DNA of 64,000 nucleotides from Thalassoroseus pseudoceratinae. GTDB taxonomy: Bacteria > Planctomycetota > Planctomycetia > Planctomycetales > Planctomycetaceae. This document shows, piece after piece, positions 36,809 through 46,500 of this stretch. The stretch lies in assembly GCF_011634775.1 (NCBI RefSeq), contig NZ_JAALXT010000003.1, positions 62,001 to 126,000 on the forward strand, in the 5' to 3' direction. Under the pieces are notes generated by a model. It made no database searches. It saw only the letters and a program-made list of their open reading frames with translations, and was not told the origin of the DNA. The first letter of the stretch is position 1; each line of letters begins with the position of its first letter. The translations under genes were made by a program, and so were the position numbers.

Positions 36809-38908
36809 TTAACTATCAGGTCGTTGGGGTTTAGGGACGCGTTTGCCAGTTCCGCGGGAGCGTTTGCCTTTTCCTTTGCGACCGCCTCGACGCTTCGGTT
36901 CGTTTGATTCTGCAGACTCGGAGTGAACGGAGATTTTCTCCCCAAGTTTTTGCTGCAGTTCCGTGATCCGGTCTCGCAAACTCGCCGCTCGTTCAAACTC
37001 CAGATTCTCGGCCGCGGCCAGCATTTCTGCTTCCAACTCGTTGAGATATTCCTGTGTGACGAATTGGGTTTCGTTCTGGCCGGTTGCTTCTCGTTCGATC
37101 TGCCGGGCTTCGATCTCGTCTTCGATGCCCCGACGAATCGCTTTGCGGATGGTTTCCGGCGTGATTCCATGCTCTTCGTTGTACGCCAATTGCAAGGCTC
37201 GCCGGCGTTCGGTTTCCTCGATGGCCCGTTGCATACTGTTCGTGACCGTGTCGGCGTATAAATACACCTCGGCGTTCACGTTCCGAGCCGACCGCCCGAT
37301 CGTTTGGATCAGACTCGTTTCGCTTCGCAGGAAACCTTCCTTGTCGGCATCCAAAATGGCGACCAACGAGACTTCCGGCAGGTCTAAACCTTCCCGCAAC
37401 AAGTTGACGCCGATCACGGCGTCGAACCGGCCTTCGCGAAGTTCCCGAAGAATTTCCACTCGTTCGATGGCATCCAACTCCGAGTGTAACCACTGGCAGC
37501 GGATGCCTTCTTCTTGCATGTAGGTTGTCAGATCCTCGGCGAGTCGCTTAGTGAGCGTAGTGATCAACGTACGTTCGCCCCGCTCAATGCGAATTTTCAC
37601 CTGCTCCAACAAATGCGGAACCTGACCACGGGCGGGAACCACGTGAATCACTGGATCGACCAGGCCGGTCGGGCGAATCACTTGTTCGACGATTTCACCC
37701 GCCGATTGTTCCAACTCCCAATCAGCAGGTGTGGCCGAGACGAATACAGTCTGCTTGCGGATCGTGTCCCATTCTTCAAACTTCAACGGCCGATTGTCCA
37801 AAGCCATCGGCAGCCGAAAACCGTGATTGACGAGTGTTGTTTTTCGGGCCTGGTCGCCATTGAACATGGCCCGGATTTGCGGAACCGTGACGTGCGACTC
37901 GTCGATGATCATGAGGAAGTCGTCAGGGAAAAAGTCGAGCAGGGTGTACGGTGGTTGTCCCGGTTTTCGACCGGCAAGTGCCCGACTGTAGTTCTCGATG
38001 CCCGGACAGAAACCGACCTCTTTGAGCAGTTCCATATCGTGTCGCGTCCGGGCCGCCAACCGCTGCGCTTCGAGCAACTTGCCTTCTTTGCGAAACGTTT
38101 CTAGTGAGGTGTTGAGTTCGGTATCGATTTCCTCCATCGCGCTGTCGATTCGCGACTGAGGCAACACAAAGTGCTTCGCCGGATAGATATACGCATCTGG
38201 CAGCGACTTGGACTCTTCGCCGGTGAGCGGATCGATGATCGAAAGTTTTTCGACCTCATCGCCCCACAACTCAACGCGATAGGCGAATTCCTCGTACGCT
38301 GGCCAAACCTCGACGACATCACCCCGCACACGGAACCGACCCCGCTCGAACGCTACATCGTTGCGGTCGTATTGGATATCGATCAGTTTTCGCAGCAGCT
38401 CATCACGATCGATTTCCTTACCGACTTGCAGGGGAATCATCATTTCGAGGTAGTCTTTGGGCGACCCCAACCCGTAAATACAACTCACACTGGCGACCAC
38501 GATGACATCCCGCCGACTAACCAACGCACTGGTCGCGAGCAACCGCAGGCGGTCAATCTCCTCATTGATCGAGGAGTCTTTTTCGATGTAGATGTCCCGC
38601 TGCGGGATGTACGCTTCCGGCTGATAGTAGTCGTAGTAGCTGACGAAATATGTGACGGCGTTGTTCGGAAAGAAGTCGCGGAATTCGCCGTAGAGTTGGG
38701 CCGCCAGCGTTTTGTTGTGACTGAGGACCAACGTCGGTTTTTGCACCTGCTGGATGACGTTGGCCATCGTGAAGGTTTTACCGCTCCCGGTGACACCGAG
38801 CAGGACCTGATCCTTTTTTCCCTCGTTGATGCCGGAGACGAGGGACGCAATCGCAGATGGTTGGTCCCCCGCTGGGGCAAATTCGCTGGCAACTTGAAAT
38901 TTCGGCAT
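36809..38908 (-). CDS. uvrB: Excinuclease ABC subunit UvrB
   Basis: 699 residues. It has the SF2 helicase fold with Walker A GVTGSGKT, the beta-hairpin region [15 protein letters not shown], the DEAD-type box IDESH, helicase motif [11 protein letters not shown], and the C-terminal UVR domain ([17 protein letters not shown] region) that contacts UvrC. UvrB verifies DNA damage in nucleotide-excision repair. The last 30 residues are a basic, Gly/Arg/Lys-rich tail beyond the UVR domain. It lies downstream of the DUF1501 gene on the same strand. Confidence 0.98.
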   Translation of the reverse strand: MPKFQVASEFAPAGDQPSAIASLVSGINEGKKDQVLLGVTGSGKTFTMANVIQQVQKPTLVLSHNKTLAAQLYGEFRDFFPNNAVTYFVSYYDYYQPEAYIPQRDIYIEKDSSINEEIDRLRLLATSALVSRRDVIVVASVSCIYGLGSPKDYLEMMIPLQVGKEIDRDELLRKLIDIQYDRNDVAFERGRFRVRGDVVEVWPAYEEFAYRVELWGDEVEKLSIIDPLTGEESKSLPDAYIYPAKHFVLPQSRIDSAMEEIDTELNTSLETFRKEGKLLEAQRLAARTRHDMELLKEVGFCPGIENYSRALAGRKPGQPPYTLLDFFPDDFLMIIDESHVTVPQIRAMFNGDQARKTTLVNHGFRLPMALDNRPLKFEEWDTIRKQTVFVSATPADWELEQSAGEIVEQVIRPTGLVDPVIHVVPARGQVPHLLEQVKIRIERGERTLITTLTKRLAEDLTTYMQEEGIRCQWLHSELDAIERVEILRELREGRFDAVIGVNLLREGLDLPEVSLVAILDADKEGFLRSETSLIQTIGRSARNVNAEVYLYADTVTNSMQRAIEETERRRALQLAYNEEHGITPETIRKAIRRGIEDEIEARQIEREATGQNETQFVTQEYLNELEAEMLAAAENLEFERAASLRDRITELQQKLGEKISVHSESAESNEPKRRGGRKGKGKRSRGTGKRVPKPQRPDS

Positions 38909-39007
38909 GGAACTCGATTTCTTGCAAACGACGTCGAATGAATCGTGTGTTCATTGTAGGTCGTCTTCAAGCGATCTGTCCAAGCCGTCGGCCCATTCAC
39001 GGCCTGT

Positions 39008-40441
39008 TCACGCAAACAATTCGTGGACGACGCGACCGTGCACATCGGTCAAACGGAAGTCGCGACCGGAATAGCGATACGTAAGGCGTTCGTGATCAAT
39101 CCCCAGCAAATGTAGAATGGTCGCGTGCATGTCGTGCATGTGGACTTTGTTTTCGACAGCTTGATGCCCGAATTCATCGGTACTCCCGTAACTCACGCCG
39201 GGTTTCACACCTCCACCGGCCAGCCACATCGTAAAGCCGCTGGGGTTGTGATCACGACCGGTGCCATTGCTTTGCGAGTACGGTGTACGGCCGAATTCCC
39301 CACCCCACCAGACCAGGGTGTCTTCGAGCAGGCCACGTCGTTTCAAATCGGTTAGCAAGGCGGAAATGGGGCGATCGACCCGTCGAGCATGTTGCTCATG
39401 TCGAGGCAAATTCGAATGCTGATCCCATGCCGGGTTCGCACTGTTGTCGCCGTAATTGACTTGCAAATATCTGACGCCGGCTTCACACAATCGGCGGGCG
39501 ATCAGGCACTGCCGTCCGAACTTGTCGGTTTCTTTCTCTCCGATTCCGTAGAGTTTCAGAGTTTCCGGCGTTTCTCCAACCAAATCGAGCAGGTCCGGTG
39601 CGTGCGACTGCATTCGCCAGGCGAGTTCATACGACTTGACCACCGATTCCAATTCCGCACCGCCGCCGTTTTGCAGGAGTTGTTGACGATTGAGTGCCTG
39701 CGTCAGCATCAACTGTCGTTGTTGTTCGGGACGTGTGGCGGCGGGGTTTTTCAAATCGCGGATCATGATGTCCTGCGAATTGGGATCGCCGATTGCGGTT
39801 CCCTGATAGACCGGTGGCAAAAACGCACTGCCGTAATTTCGCGGCCCGCCATTTCCGGCGGATGGACAGATCGCAACAAAGCCAGGGAGATTCGAGTTTT
39901 CCGAACCGAGTCCGTAGGTAATCCACGACCCCACCGACGGCCGGACGAAGTTCGTTGCACCGGTGTGCAGAAACAGCGTGGCCGGTCCGTGGGCAACGCC
40001 TTCGGTATGCATGGAATGCACCATCGCCAAATCGTCCATGTGCTTGGCGGTTTCCGGGAACAAGTCGGAAGCCCATCGCCCGGTTTCGCCGTACCGCCGA
40101 AACTTCCATGGCGATTTCATCAGCTTGTGTGTCGTGAGCTTCTTGCCGGAGTTCGCTCTTGCTCGATCATCGGCGAACTCGAACGAATTGCCGTGCTGTT
40201 TGGCGAGCGAGGGTTTGTAGTCAAAGGAATCCACATGGCTCGGCCCACCCTGCATGAAGATGAAAATGACACGCTTCGCACGAGGTGGGAAATGGGTCGG
40301 AAGTTCCGCGAGTGGGTTTCGGTTCGTTGAAGCCGACGCCGCTTGATGAGCCATTGCCGTGAAGGCCAATCCACCGAATCCGCAGGCAACGTTTTGCAGC
40401 ATCTGTCGGCGAGAAACCGGATGGAGTCTTTGTGGATTCAT
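39008..40441 (-). CDS. DUF1501 protein with Tat-type signal
   Basis: 477 residues. The N-terminus [18 protein letters not shown] is a twin-arginine-type signal, so export of a folded protein is likely. The body follows the DUF1501 pattern (sulfatase/alkaline-phosphatase-like fold): [27 protein letters not shown] and [18 protein letters not shown] near the end. The family is abundant in planctomycetes and almost always sits next to a DUF1549/DUF1553 protein, as here. Its biochemical role is unknown. AAGGA precedes the ATG at good spacing; the upstream partner ends 66 nt earlier. Confidence 0.92.
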   Translation of the reverse strand: MNPQRLHPVSRRQMLQNVACGFGGLAFTAMAHQAASASTNRNPLAELPTHFPPRAKRVIFIFMQGGPSHVDSFDYKPSLAKQHGNSFEFADDRARANSGKKLTTHKLMKSPWKFRRYGETGRWASDLFPETAKHMDDLAMVHSMHTEGVAHGPATLFLHTGATNFVRPSVGSWITYGLGSENSNLPGFVAICPSAGNGGPRNYGSAFLPPVYQGTAIGDPNSQDIMIRDLKNPAATRPEQQRQLMLTQALNRQQLLQNGGGAELESVVKSYELAWRMQSHAPDLLDLVGETPETLKLYGIGEKETDKFGRQCLIARRLCEAGVRYLQVNYGDNSANPAWDQHSNLPRHEQHARRVDRPISALLTDLKRRGLLEDTLVWWGGEFGRTPYSQSNGTGRDHNPSGFTMWLAGGGVKPGVSYGSTDEFGHQAVENKVHMHDMHATILHLLGIDHERLTYRYSGRDFRLTDVHGRVVHELFA

Positions 40442-40507
40442 GAGAGTCCTTCAGTATTGCCTTTTCGGAATTGCAAACAGACGATCGTGTACGCGGAGAT
40501 TGGCGAA

Positions 40508-43396
40508 TCAGTTCACAAACCGGAAATCCAGCGTTGAGATCACCGATTGAACAAGTTGCGCCCACCGTTGGAGACGATCGGCATCATCATCCGAATCCGA
40601 TTTGAGAAACGATAAACTCAATGCCAGTTCTTCGGAACTCGGGAGACGCCCCAACGCGACTTCGAAGAGTCGTTGAACACGCTCTTGATCCGATAATTTG
40701 TGGTCGGCCAGTAACGACTTCGCAGCCGCCTCACAGCGACCGATCACCCACGAGTTATTCATCAGATACAGTGCCTGCGGTGCCACACCACTGGAGTTGC
40801 GTCGACCCGTCACCAAACTGGGATTCGCTCCATCGAAAACTTGCATCATTTCGGGAATCGAATTCCGCAGGACCGGCCAATACACCGCGCGTCGGCTACT
40901 TTCATACTGATATCCGTAATCGGCGGACAAACCGTCTCGAAATGTTTTTCCACCGTGTCGGAGTTCAACTTCTCCACTGACACACAGCAAGGCATCCAAT
41001 ATGCACTCCGCCTCCAACCGCTTCCGGTTCATTTGCCAGAGAAGACGATTTTCTGGATCGACTGTCATCCGATGAGCATTCTCTTGGATGCCAGGGGGGT
41101 GACTACTTCGCTGGTAAGCGTCTGTCAGAACAATCTCACGGATGAGCGACTTGGAGGACCAATCGTTGTTGATCAATTGCCGAGCGAGATAATCCAGCAA
41201 TTCTGGATGTGATGGTGTTTCCCCGGTCTTGCCGAAGTTGTCGGGAGTGCGGACGAGACCAGCACCAAAGAGCCAGTGCCAAACGCGGTTGGCCATCACG
41301 CGAGCCGGCAACGGATTGCTCGGATCCGCTAACCACTCTCCCAACTGCACACGGCCGCTTTGATCGTCGGGCATGGAAACCGTGCTGTTGCCAGACGCGA
41401 CCTGCAAAAAGCCTCGCGGGGCGACCGCTCCCAAATTGTGAACGTTGCCCCGAATGTTGATGCGGGTGTCCGTGATTTCCGGTTGTTCGACCACGCCCAT
41501 GTACTGGGGTTGTTTCGGAGCTTGCCTCTGGAGATTCTTGAGGTCGGCTTCCAGTGACTTGAGACGAGTCGTTAACGTATCGATTCGTTGCTTCTCGGCT
41601 AATGCCTTGGCTTTGTCCTCGGGGGACTCCGGAACAGCAATGGAATTCGGCAGATCGGGGGCTAGAAACTGAACTGCGTCGGCGATAACAACACCGTTTG
41701 CACCCGTATTAGAGACCGTCACGATTGCCGGCTTATCAGTGGTGAACTCGAATTTGCCGAGCGAATGAAATAATCCGTCAATCGGCGGTCGCACCCGTTG
41801 ATTGATGGACGTCATATGCTCGCCGTCTGCCGAGTGCACCACGACCGGAACTCGCGTGCTCCGGTTACTTCCAACCGAAACGGAAAGACGAACTTCATAG
41901 GTTCCGCTTTTGGGCAATTTCGTTTTGTAGATGACCGACTTATTTCCGCGTTCCTCGTTTTGGTCGTGATGGTAGCCGTTGTTGACGTAGGGTTTGTTCG
42001 ATGTCGATTGCTGCCAGTCACCTACGTAGGTGGCGTCCTCATCGTCAATCACGATACCCGGCAGCGAATCGATCGGCACGACGACCGCTTTGGGCAAGTT
42101 CTTCCCAAGCTGTTTCTTGACACTTGCGATCTCATCTTCCAGAGATTTTGACCGCTCCGCGAATTGGTCGATTTGTGCTTGCTGCTCTGGAGTGACGGCG
42201 AGAGGCAAATCCAACCAGCGGGAGACGTTACTCGTTCGCAGCGTTCGGACGTTGCTAAGAATGCCCGCCATGGCGTAGTAATCACGCGTGGGGATGGGAT
42301 CGAACTTGTGATCGTGACAACGCGCACATCCAATCGTCTGGCCGAGGAACGCGCTGCCAATGACGGTGAGTTGTTCATCAACCACATCCATCCGCAGCTT
42401 CTCTTTGTCCTGATCCTCGAGATTGGCGTCGGTCATCGTCAGGAAGGTGGTGGCAATTGCATTGCGACGCTGCTCCGCGAGCGACTCCGCTGGTAACAAA
42501 TCTCCTGCGATTTGCTGTTTCAGAAATTCATTGTAGGGCAGATCGGCATTGAACGAATCAATCACATAATCGCGATATCGCCACGCTTGCTGCTGGACCA
42601 GCCCTCGCAGGGTGACCGATTCCGCGTACCGAACCACGTCCAACCAATGTCGCCCCCAACGCTGTCCAAACGCCGGTGAGGCCAGCAGTCGATCGACGAG
42701 CTTCTCATACGCGTTCGGTGACGTGTCGGAAACGAACTCATCAATCTGTGTCGGCGTGGGCGGTAGGCCTAGCAAATCGAAATACAACCGCCGAACGAGC
42801 GTGCGAGCGTTGGCAGCAGGAAATGGTTTAATCTCTGCTTCACGGAGACGGCGATCAATCAATGCGTCGATCGACGTCCGATTGGAGTTTGGTTTCGCAG
42901 GCAAAGCGACGACGTGGGGAATCGGTTGGTATGCCCAATGTTGGCGTCCGGCTTCGATGTCGATCGTGCGTTTCACGGAGGTGACGGGTTTTCCGCTGCG
43001 TGGATCGGGCGCACCGCGACGGATCCATTCCTCAAAGTCTGCAATCACAGATTTCGGCAATGGACCACTGGGTGGCATCTCGAATGTTTCATACCGCAAC
43101 GCATCGAGCAGCATCCCGTCGGTCGGATCACCTGGGGTTACCGAAGCACCGCTGTCGCCACCTTCGAGTAACCCCGCCCGCGTGTCGACGAGCAACCCGC
43201 CTTTGAGTTCATCGTTCTCGGCGGCGGCTTCGCTGTGACATTCGTAACAATGCTCGACCAAAACCGGGCGGATTTTCTGCTCGAAAAACTGCAAATCGTC
43301 CGCCGAGAATTTCGCATCGGCTGCGTGAACGGTCAAACTCTGGCTGACACAGAGTGCAATCGAAAGGAGTGTTGAAAGTTGAACAAGTCGAACCAT
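40508..43396 (-). CDS. PSCyt1/DUF1549/DUF1553 protein with inserted golvesin-like domain
   Basis: 962 residues from ATG 43396; a TTG 12 nt upstream is less likely. After a signal peptide comes the planctomycete cytochrome C domain with haem motif CYECH (50-54). DUF1549 follows (about 165-370, IDALIDRRLREAEIKPF, RRLYFDLLGLPPTPTQID), with the CARCHDHKFDPIP motif near its end. Between DUF1549 and DUF1553 lies a beta-rich block (YVGDWQQSTSNKPY to VVIADAVQFLAP) that resembles golvesin/Xly-type carbohydrate-binding domains, then a short coiled coil. DUF1553 fills the C-terminus (RVMANRVWHWLFGAGLVRTPDNFG). Probably exported and acting with the adjacent DUF1501 protein; its reaction is unknown. Confidence 0.9.
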   Translation of the reverse strand: MVRLVQLSTLLSIALCVSQSLTVHAADAKFSADDLQFFEQKIRPVLVEHCYECHSEAAAENDELKGGLLVDTRAGLLEGGDSGASVTPGDPTDGMLLDALRYETFEMPPSGPLPKSVIADFEEWIRRGAPDPRSGKPVTSVKRTIDIEAGRQHWAYQPIPHVVALPAKPNSNRTSIDALIDRRLREAEIKPFPAANARTLVRRLYFDLLGLPPTPTQIDEFVSDTSPNAYEKLVDRLLASPAFGQRWGRHWLDVVRYAESVTLRGLVQQQAWRYRDYVIDSFNADLPYNEFLKQQIAGDLLPAESLAEQRRNAIATTFLTMTDANLEDQDKEKLRMDVVDEQLTVIGSAFLGQTIGCARCHDHKFDPIPTRDYYAMAGILSNVRTLRTSNVSRWLDLPLAVTPEQQAQIDQFAERSKSLEDEIASVKKQLGKNLPKAVVVPIDSLPGIVIDDEDATYVGDWQQSTSNKPYVNNGYHHDQNEERGNKSVIYKTKLPKSGTYEVRLSVSVGSNRSTRVPVVVHSADGEHMTSINQRVRPPIDGLFHSLGKFEFTTDKPAIVTVSNTGANGVVIADAVQFLAPDLPNSIAVPESPEDKAKALAEKQRIDTLTTRLKSLEADLKNLQRQAPKQPQYMGVVEQPEITDTRINIRGNVHNLGAVAPRGFLQVASGNSTVSMPDDQSGRVQLGEWLADPSNPLPARVMANRVWHWLFGAGLVRTPDNFGKTGETPSHPELLDYLARQLINNDWSSKSLIREIVLTDAYQRSSHPPGIQENAHRMTVDPENRLLWQMNRKRLEAECILDALLCVSGEVELRHGGKTFRDGLSADYGYQYESSRRAVYWPVLRNSIPEMMQVFDGANPSLVTGRRNSSGVAPQALYLMNNSWVIGRCEAAAKSLLADHKLSDQERVQRLFEVALGRLPSSEELALSLSFLKSDSDDDADRLQRWAQLVQSVISTLDFRFVN

Positions 43397-43446
43397 TGTT
43401 GAAGTCAATCGAATGAAAAAGATTCAATGCGATTTCAGGGTTCAAC

Positions 43447-43475
43447 AGTATAACGCGCATCAGTCTATTGATGCG
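43447..43475 (-). promoter_or_regulatory. Palindrome plus -10-like box upstream of the DUF1549/DUF1553 gene
   Basis: The perfect inverted repeat CGCATCA-N6-TGATGCG (43456-43475) is followed, in minus orientation, by TATACT (43452-43447), one mismatch from TATAAT. The ATG is about 50 nt further on. No good -35 is seen, so an operator or activator site is plausible. Confidence 0.4.
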
Positions 43476-43539
43476 AACGTTCTTCGCAAGAATCTAACTT
43501 TCGAGAAATTCGATCCCAGTGAAAACACGACAATTGCGG

Positions 43540-43962
43540 TTATGACTCCAGTTGGAAATTGATCTCGTTGGCTTGGTCTTCAACAGTTTCTTCGAGGGTT
43601 GTTTCGAGATTGTATTTCGCCGGGACAATCTCCTCAGATTTGATGATTTCGCCGGCCGCGTCTTTGGTGTCGTTGGCTTTACTAATCGAAACTTTGTGCT
43701 TACCGATTTTTGCTCCCGGAGTGTTCTCGTTGTACATCAATGTGTACTCGCCATTGGAACCAGTCGTTGCGGAGGAAGGTCGACCAGACTCCGGTTGAAA
43801 CGTGATTCTGGCGTCGGTCAATGGTTCGCCATTGAATGTCACTGTACCGGTCACCTCCGCGACATCGGGCATGTCATCAGGGGCACTAGAGCACCCGGCA
43901 GCCAATCCGAAAACGCAAACGACAATCGCGAAACGACCGAGCAGCTGGGTCATGGTTTTCAT
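43540..43962 (-). CDS. Small lipoprotein with carboxypeptidase-regulatory-like domain
   Basis: 140 residues. A type II signal peptide ends at lipobox LAAGC. The mature part is a single Ig-like beta domain (VTGTVTFNGEPLTDARITFQ, TGSNGEYTL, PGAKIGKHKVSI), the pattern of transthyretin/carboxypeptidase-regulatory-like domains common in planctomycetes. AAGGA lies 6 nt before ATG 43962; the ATG two codons earlier is too close to that site. It follows the DUF1559 pseudopilin, a very common pairing in this phylum; the function is unknown. Confidence 0.85.
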   Translation of the reverse strand: MKTMTQLLGRFAIVVCVFGLAAGCSSAPDDMPDVAEVTGTVTFNGEPLTDARITFQPESGRPSSATTGSNGEYTLMYNENTPGAKIGKHKVSISKANDTKDAAGEIIKSEEIVPAKYNLETTLEETVEDQANEINFQLES

Positions 43963-44058
43963 AATCATTCCTTGTAAGAATTTCTGAAGAAAAGAAACCG
44001 AAGGTTCGGTCTGAAGGTCTCCGGTTTTCTTTGAGATGCAGCGACGCTCAAAATGGAA

Positions 44059-44086
44059 CACGCACCGAAGATGGCCTCGGTGCGTG
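44059..44086 (-). terminator. Intercistronic hairpin between DUF1559 gene and lipoprotein gene
   Basis: CACGCACCGA and TCGGTGCGTG form a perfect 10-bp stem around an 8-base loop. In the direction of transcription it is followed by TTCCATTTTG, a weak T-rich stretch. It could be a leaky terminator lowering lipoprotein expression. Confidence 0.5.
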
Positions 44087-44159
44087 CGCAAGTTTCCCAT
44101 GTGTAATCTGAAACCAAAAAGTGTTCACCGAGTTTGACTGCTAGTATGCAGCACTCGGG

Positions 44160-45176
44160 TTAGTACTCGCCTACTGGTTGCTCATCATCCATCAAGCCGA
44201 GACGCTGATACACGCCGAGATTGGCTTGATTGAAATTGCCGGCGAGTCCGGTGCTGTCACCGACATTGGCGTTACTGTTGCTGAAATTGATGTTTTCGCT
44301 GATGAATTGCACAGTGCCATCACCGAACAAGAAGTGGGCACCGCCAGGGTGCGAACTACTGAAGCCCTCCACACATCCGTTGTTGCCAGTCTTTTGTGTC
44401 TTCAGGTTCAACGGGATACTCACGCGTCCCGTCACATAGTTGATCCCACGGGGACCAGGGCCACCATCATTCCGAACGCCAGCCCACACTCCGGCGGAAC
44501 AATCGAAGTCTCTCTCACCGACCAAGAACGTGTTACTTGAACCGTCGATCATGTCAGCGAAGGCGGTCGCACTATTTCGGTAGAGCGGACCTGTCGGGTA
44601 TTCGATAATATCCAACGCCGCAAATGCACCCGCACCCACATAGTTGGATGTGCCACCAAAGAAGCCGGTTCCTGGCATCGCGGCACCGGAACCGCTTCCC
44701 TGGAAATCGACGGTCTGCGGAGTGCCTTTCACTGTGTCTTTCGTGCGGTCCGACGGACAACGATAGACTTCAATTCGCTGCTGAACGATCGAGCGATCCG
44801 GGGTACCATCGCTTGAATCGGTATCGGCTAATGTGTCAGCCAAGGTGCGATTGGCAGGGTCCAGCAGTTCATAGAGATTGTTTTGTTCGATCATGGGCAT
44901 GATGAAAACTGCCCATCCCCACTGTTGCGGCCCGGTCGGCGGATCGGCGGAGTTCGTGGTGCTGATACATCCGGGCGGGAATGAACCGTGAGTGTCATGG
45001 TAATTGTGAATCGCAATCCCAATTTGCTTGAGATTGCTCTTACATTGTGTCCGTCGAGCCGCTTCTCGCGCTTGTTGGACGGCGGGTAGCAGCAACGCGA
45101 TCAGAATCGCGATAATGGCAATGACCACTAGCAATTCGATCAACGTGAAGCCACGTGGCTTGTTGTGTCTAACCAT
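44160..45176 (-). CDS. DUF1559 type-IV-pilin-like (pseudopilin) protein
   Basis: 338 residues. The N-terminus carries the prepilin motif GFTLIELLVVIAIIAILIALL with cleavage expected before Phe, followed by QQAREAARRTQC, typical of planctomycete DUF1559 proteins. The C-terminal domain contains the H-X9-DG box (HPGGAHFLFGDG). The processing enzyme for this class is a classic prepilin peptidase and not necessarily the Tad-type one at 25988. GGAGGA sits 7 nt before the ATG. These proteins form large paralogous families in planctomycetes with no established role. Confidence 0.93.
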   Translation of the reverse strand: MVRHNKPRGFTLIELLVVIAIIAILIALLLPAVQQAREAARRTQCKSNLKQIGIAIHNYHDTHGSFPPGCISTTNSADPPTGPQQWGWAVFIMPMIEQNNLYELLDPANRTLADTLADTDSSDGTPDRSIVQQRIEVYRCPSDRTKDTVKGTPQTVDFQGSGSGAAMPGTGFFGGTSNYVGAGAFAALDIIEYPTGPLYRNSATAFADMIDGSSNTFLVGERDFDCSAGVWAGVRNDGGPGPRGINYVTGRVSIPLNLKTQKTGNNGCVEGFSSSHPGGAHFLFGDGTVQFISENINFSNSNANVGDSTGLAGNFNQANLGVYQRLGLMDDEQPVGEY

Positions 45177-45235
45177 GACAGTTCCTCCGAGAAAATTGAA
45201 AAGAGACCTAGAACAAGACTGAGGATCGTGAGTGA

Positions 45236-45285
45236 ATACTCATCAATAATGTGAATCTAATAGAATTTTAACTTGATAGGATGAA
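45236..45285 (-). promoter_or_regulatory. AT-rich promoter-like region of the DUF1559 gene
   Basis: A conspicuously AT-rich stretch 60-110 nt upstream of the DUF1559 start, containing TTAAAA and TATTGA 17 bp apart in the coding direction. Weak match to a sigma-70 promoter. Confidence 0.22.
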
Positions 45286-45403
45286 TGCGTCCACGTCGAA
45301 GTGTTGAATTGATGATCGGTCGGAAAACCGAGTGGTGAACTGTTATGAACACATCGTACAACACACGCAACACCGCTCAGCGGAGATGGTTTCGGTCGAG
45401 TTT

Positions 45404-46285
45404 TCAAATTTGCAAATTCAGTCCATCTTCGGTGATTTGAAACGGTACGATGCGGTCGTCACAGGCACTGCCTCGGTGTTTGGCAACGTGCAATGCTCGG
45501 CCCATTTTCGCGCCGTCACGGGTTTTGCCCATCATGATAATTGTGTTGGCGTTCGAGAGGACATCGCCGCTTTCGATCGGTCGTGCGAGCATGTCGTCCA
45601 ACATAACTTCGTGAGTTGTGTAGAGGAGCAGCGTGGCGATGTCTTCGTGTCGGTAGTGATGCTCCTGAACCTTCTCAGCATTGGCTCGGTATTTCACACG
45701 AAATAAGTCTCTGGCGACCCAATCGGCGTCTTTGTGCAAGATTTGGTGGTACACGTAGTCGAAGGTATGAAACTGAAAAGAGTCACTCGCCTTTTCCGCG
45801 GGTTCGACCCCGTCAATCACACAGCGTCGCACGCCGTGAACGAAGTTACCGTAGAACCAGGCGATGGCGATATTCAGCTTTTTCGCAAGTTCGGTTTTCC
45901 ATTCCCGTTTGGCATCGACTTCCAAGTCACTGAATGTCACCCGCCGACCGCTGCGACGGAAGAGATGGAGATAATCACGACGAATTTGTTCTGCATCCCA
46001 TACGGATTCGGGATCGATATTTTCATCCGTCGATCCGGAGGTGATGGACCAATTGAACAGACGTTTCGCGTAATCGGTTTGGTTTTGGGAATCCCCTCGA
46101 CTGGTCATGTCGAAGATGATGCCACGCTCGCCGTCTTCTTGCAGTCCTTGATTGGCGAAGGTCACGCCCAGTTGCGTTTTGCCGATGCCAGTCGCCCCGA
46201 GCACAACGGTGAGTGTGCCGGGCAGCAGTCCGCCGCCGAGAAGCGAATCAAGTTCGGGGAGACCAGTCGTAACACGTTTAGACAT
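45404..46285 (-). CDS. KaiC-like/RecA-superfamily ATPase (single domain)
   Basis: 293 residues. It opens with the KaiC/RadA-type entry [18 protein letters not shown], then Walker A GATGIGKT (30-37). A Walker B-like VIDG with Asp158 and the later [11 protein letters not shown] follow. There is only one KaiC domain and no C-terminal DNA-binding region that I can see. The region between 60 and 155 is an unusually charged insertion rich in Arg, Asp and Trp. Function unknown; such proteins can act in DNA repair or signalling. The start MSKRVTTGL is preceded by GAAGAG. Its neighbours suggest no pathway. Confidence 0.78.
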   Translation of the reverse strand: MSKRVTTGLPELDSLLGGGLLPGTLTVVLGATGIGKTQLGVTFANQGLQEDGERGIIFDMTSRGDSQNQTDYAKRLFNWSITSGSTDENIDPESVWDAEQIRRDYLHLFRRSGRRVTFSDLEVDAKREWKTELAKKLNIAIAWFYGNFVHGVRRCVIDGVEPAEKASDSFQFHTFDYVYHQILHKDADWVARDLFRVKYRANAEKVQEHHYRHEDIATLLLYTTHEVMLDDMLARPIESGDVLSNANTIIMMGKTRDGAKMGRALHVAKHRGSACDDRIVPFQITEDGLNLQI

Positions 46286-46500
46286 CAGATGCTCTTCGAT
46301 GATTTCAGGGCTCCCGATTCGGTAGTCGGAATTTCGGCATTGGTGGTGGGAGCGCAAAGGTCAACCAACGCCGCAACACGGTTATCGCACAATGACACTC
46401 ACGAGACCGGGTTACATTCAAACGGAATGACTGCCGCTAGGTGGATTTCGGAACACAAAGGCTTCCGCATCCACCACGACACTGAACACGGGGATTCGGC

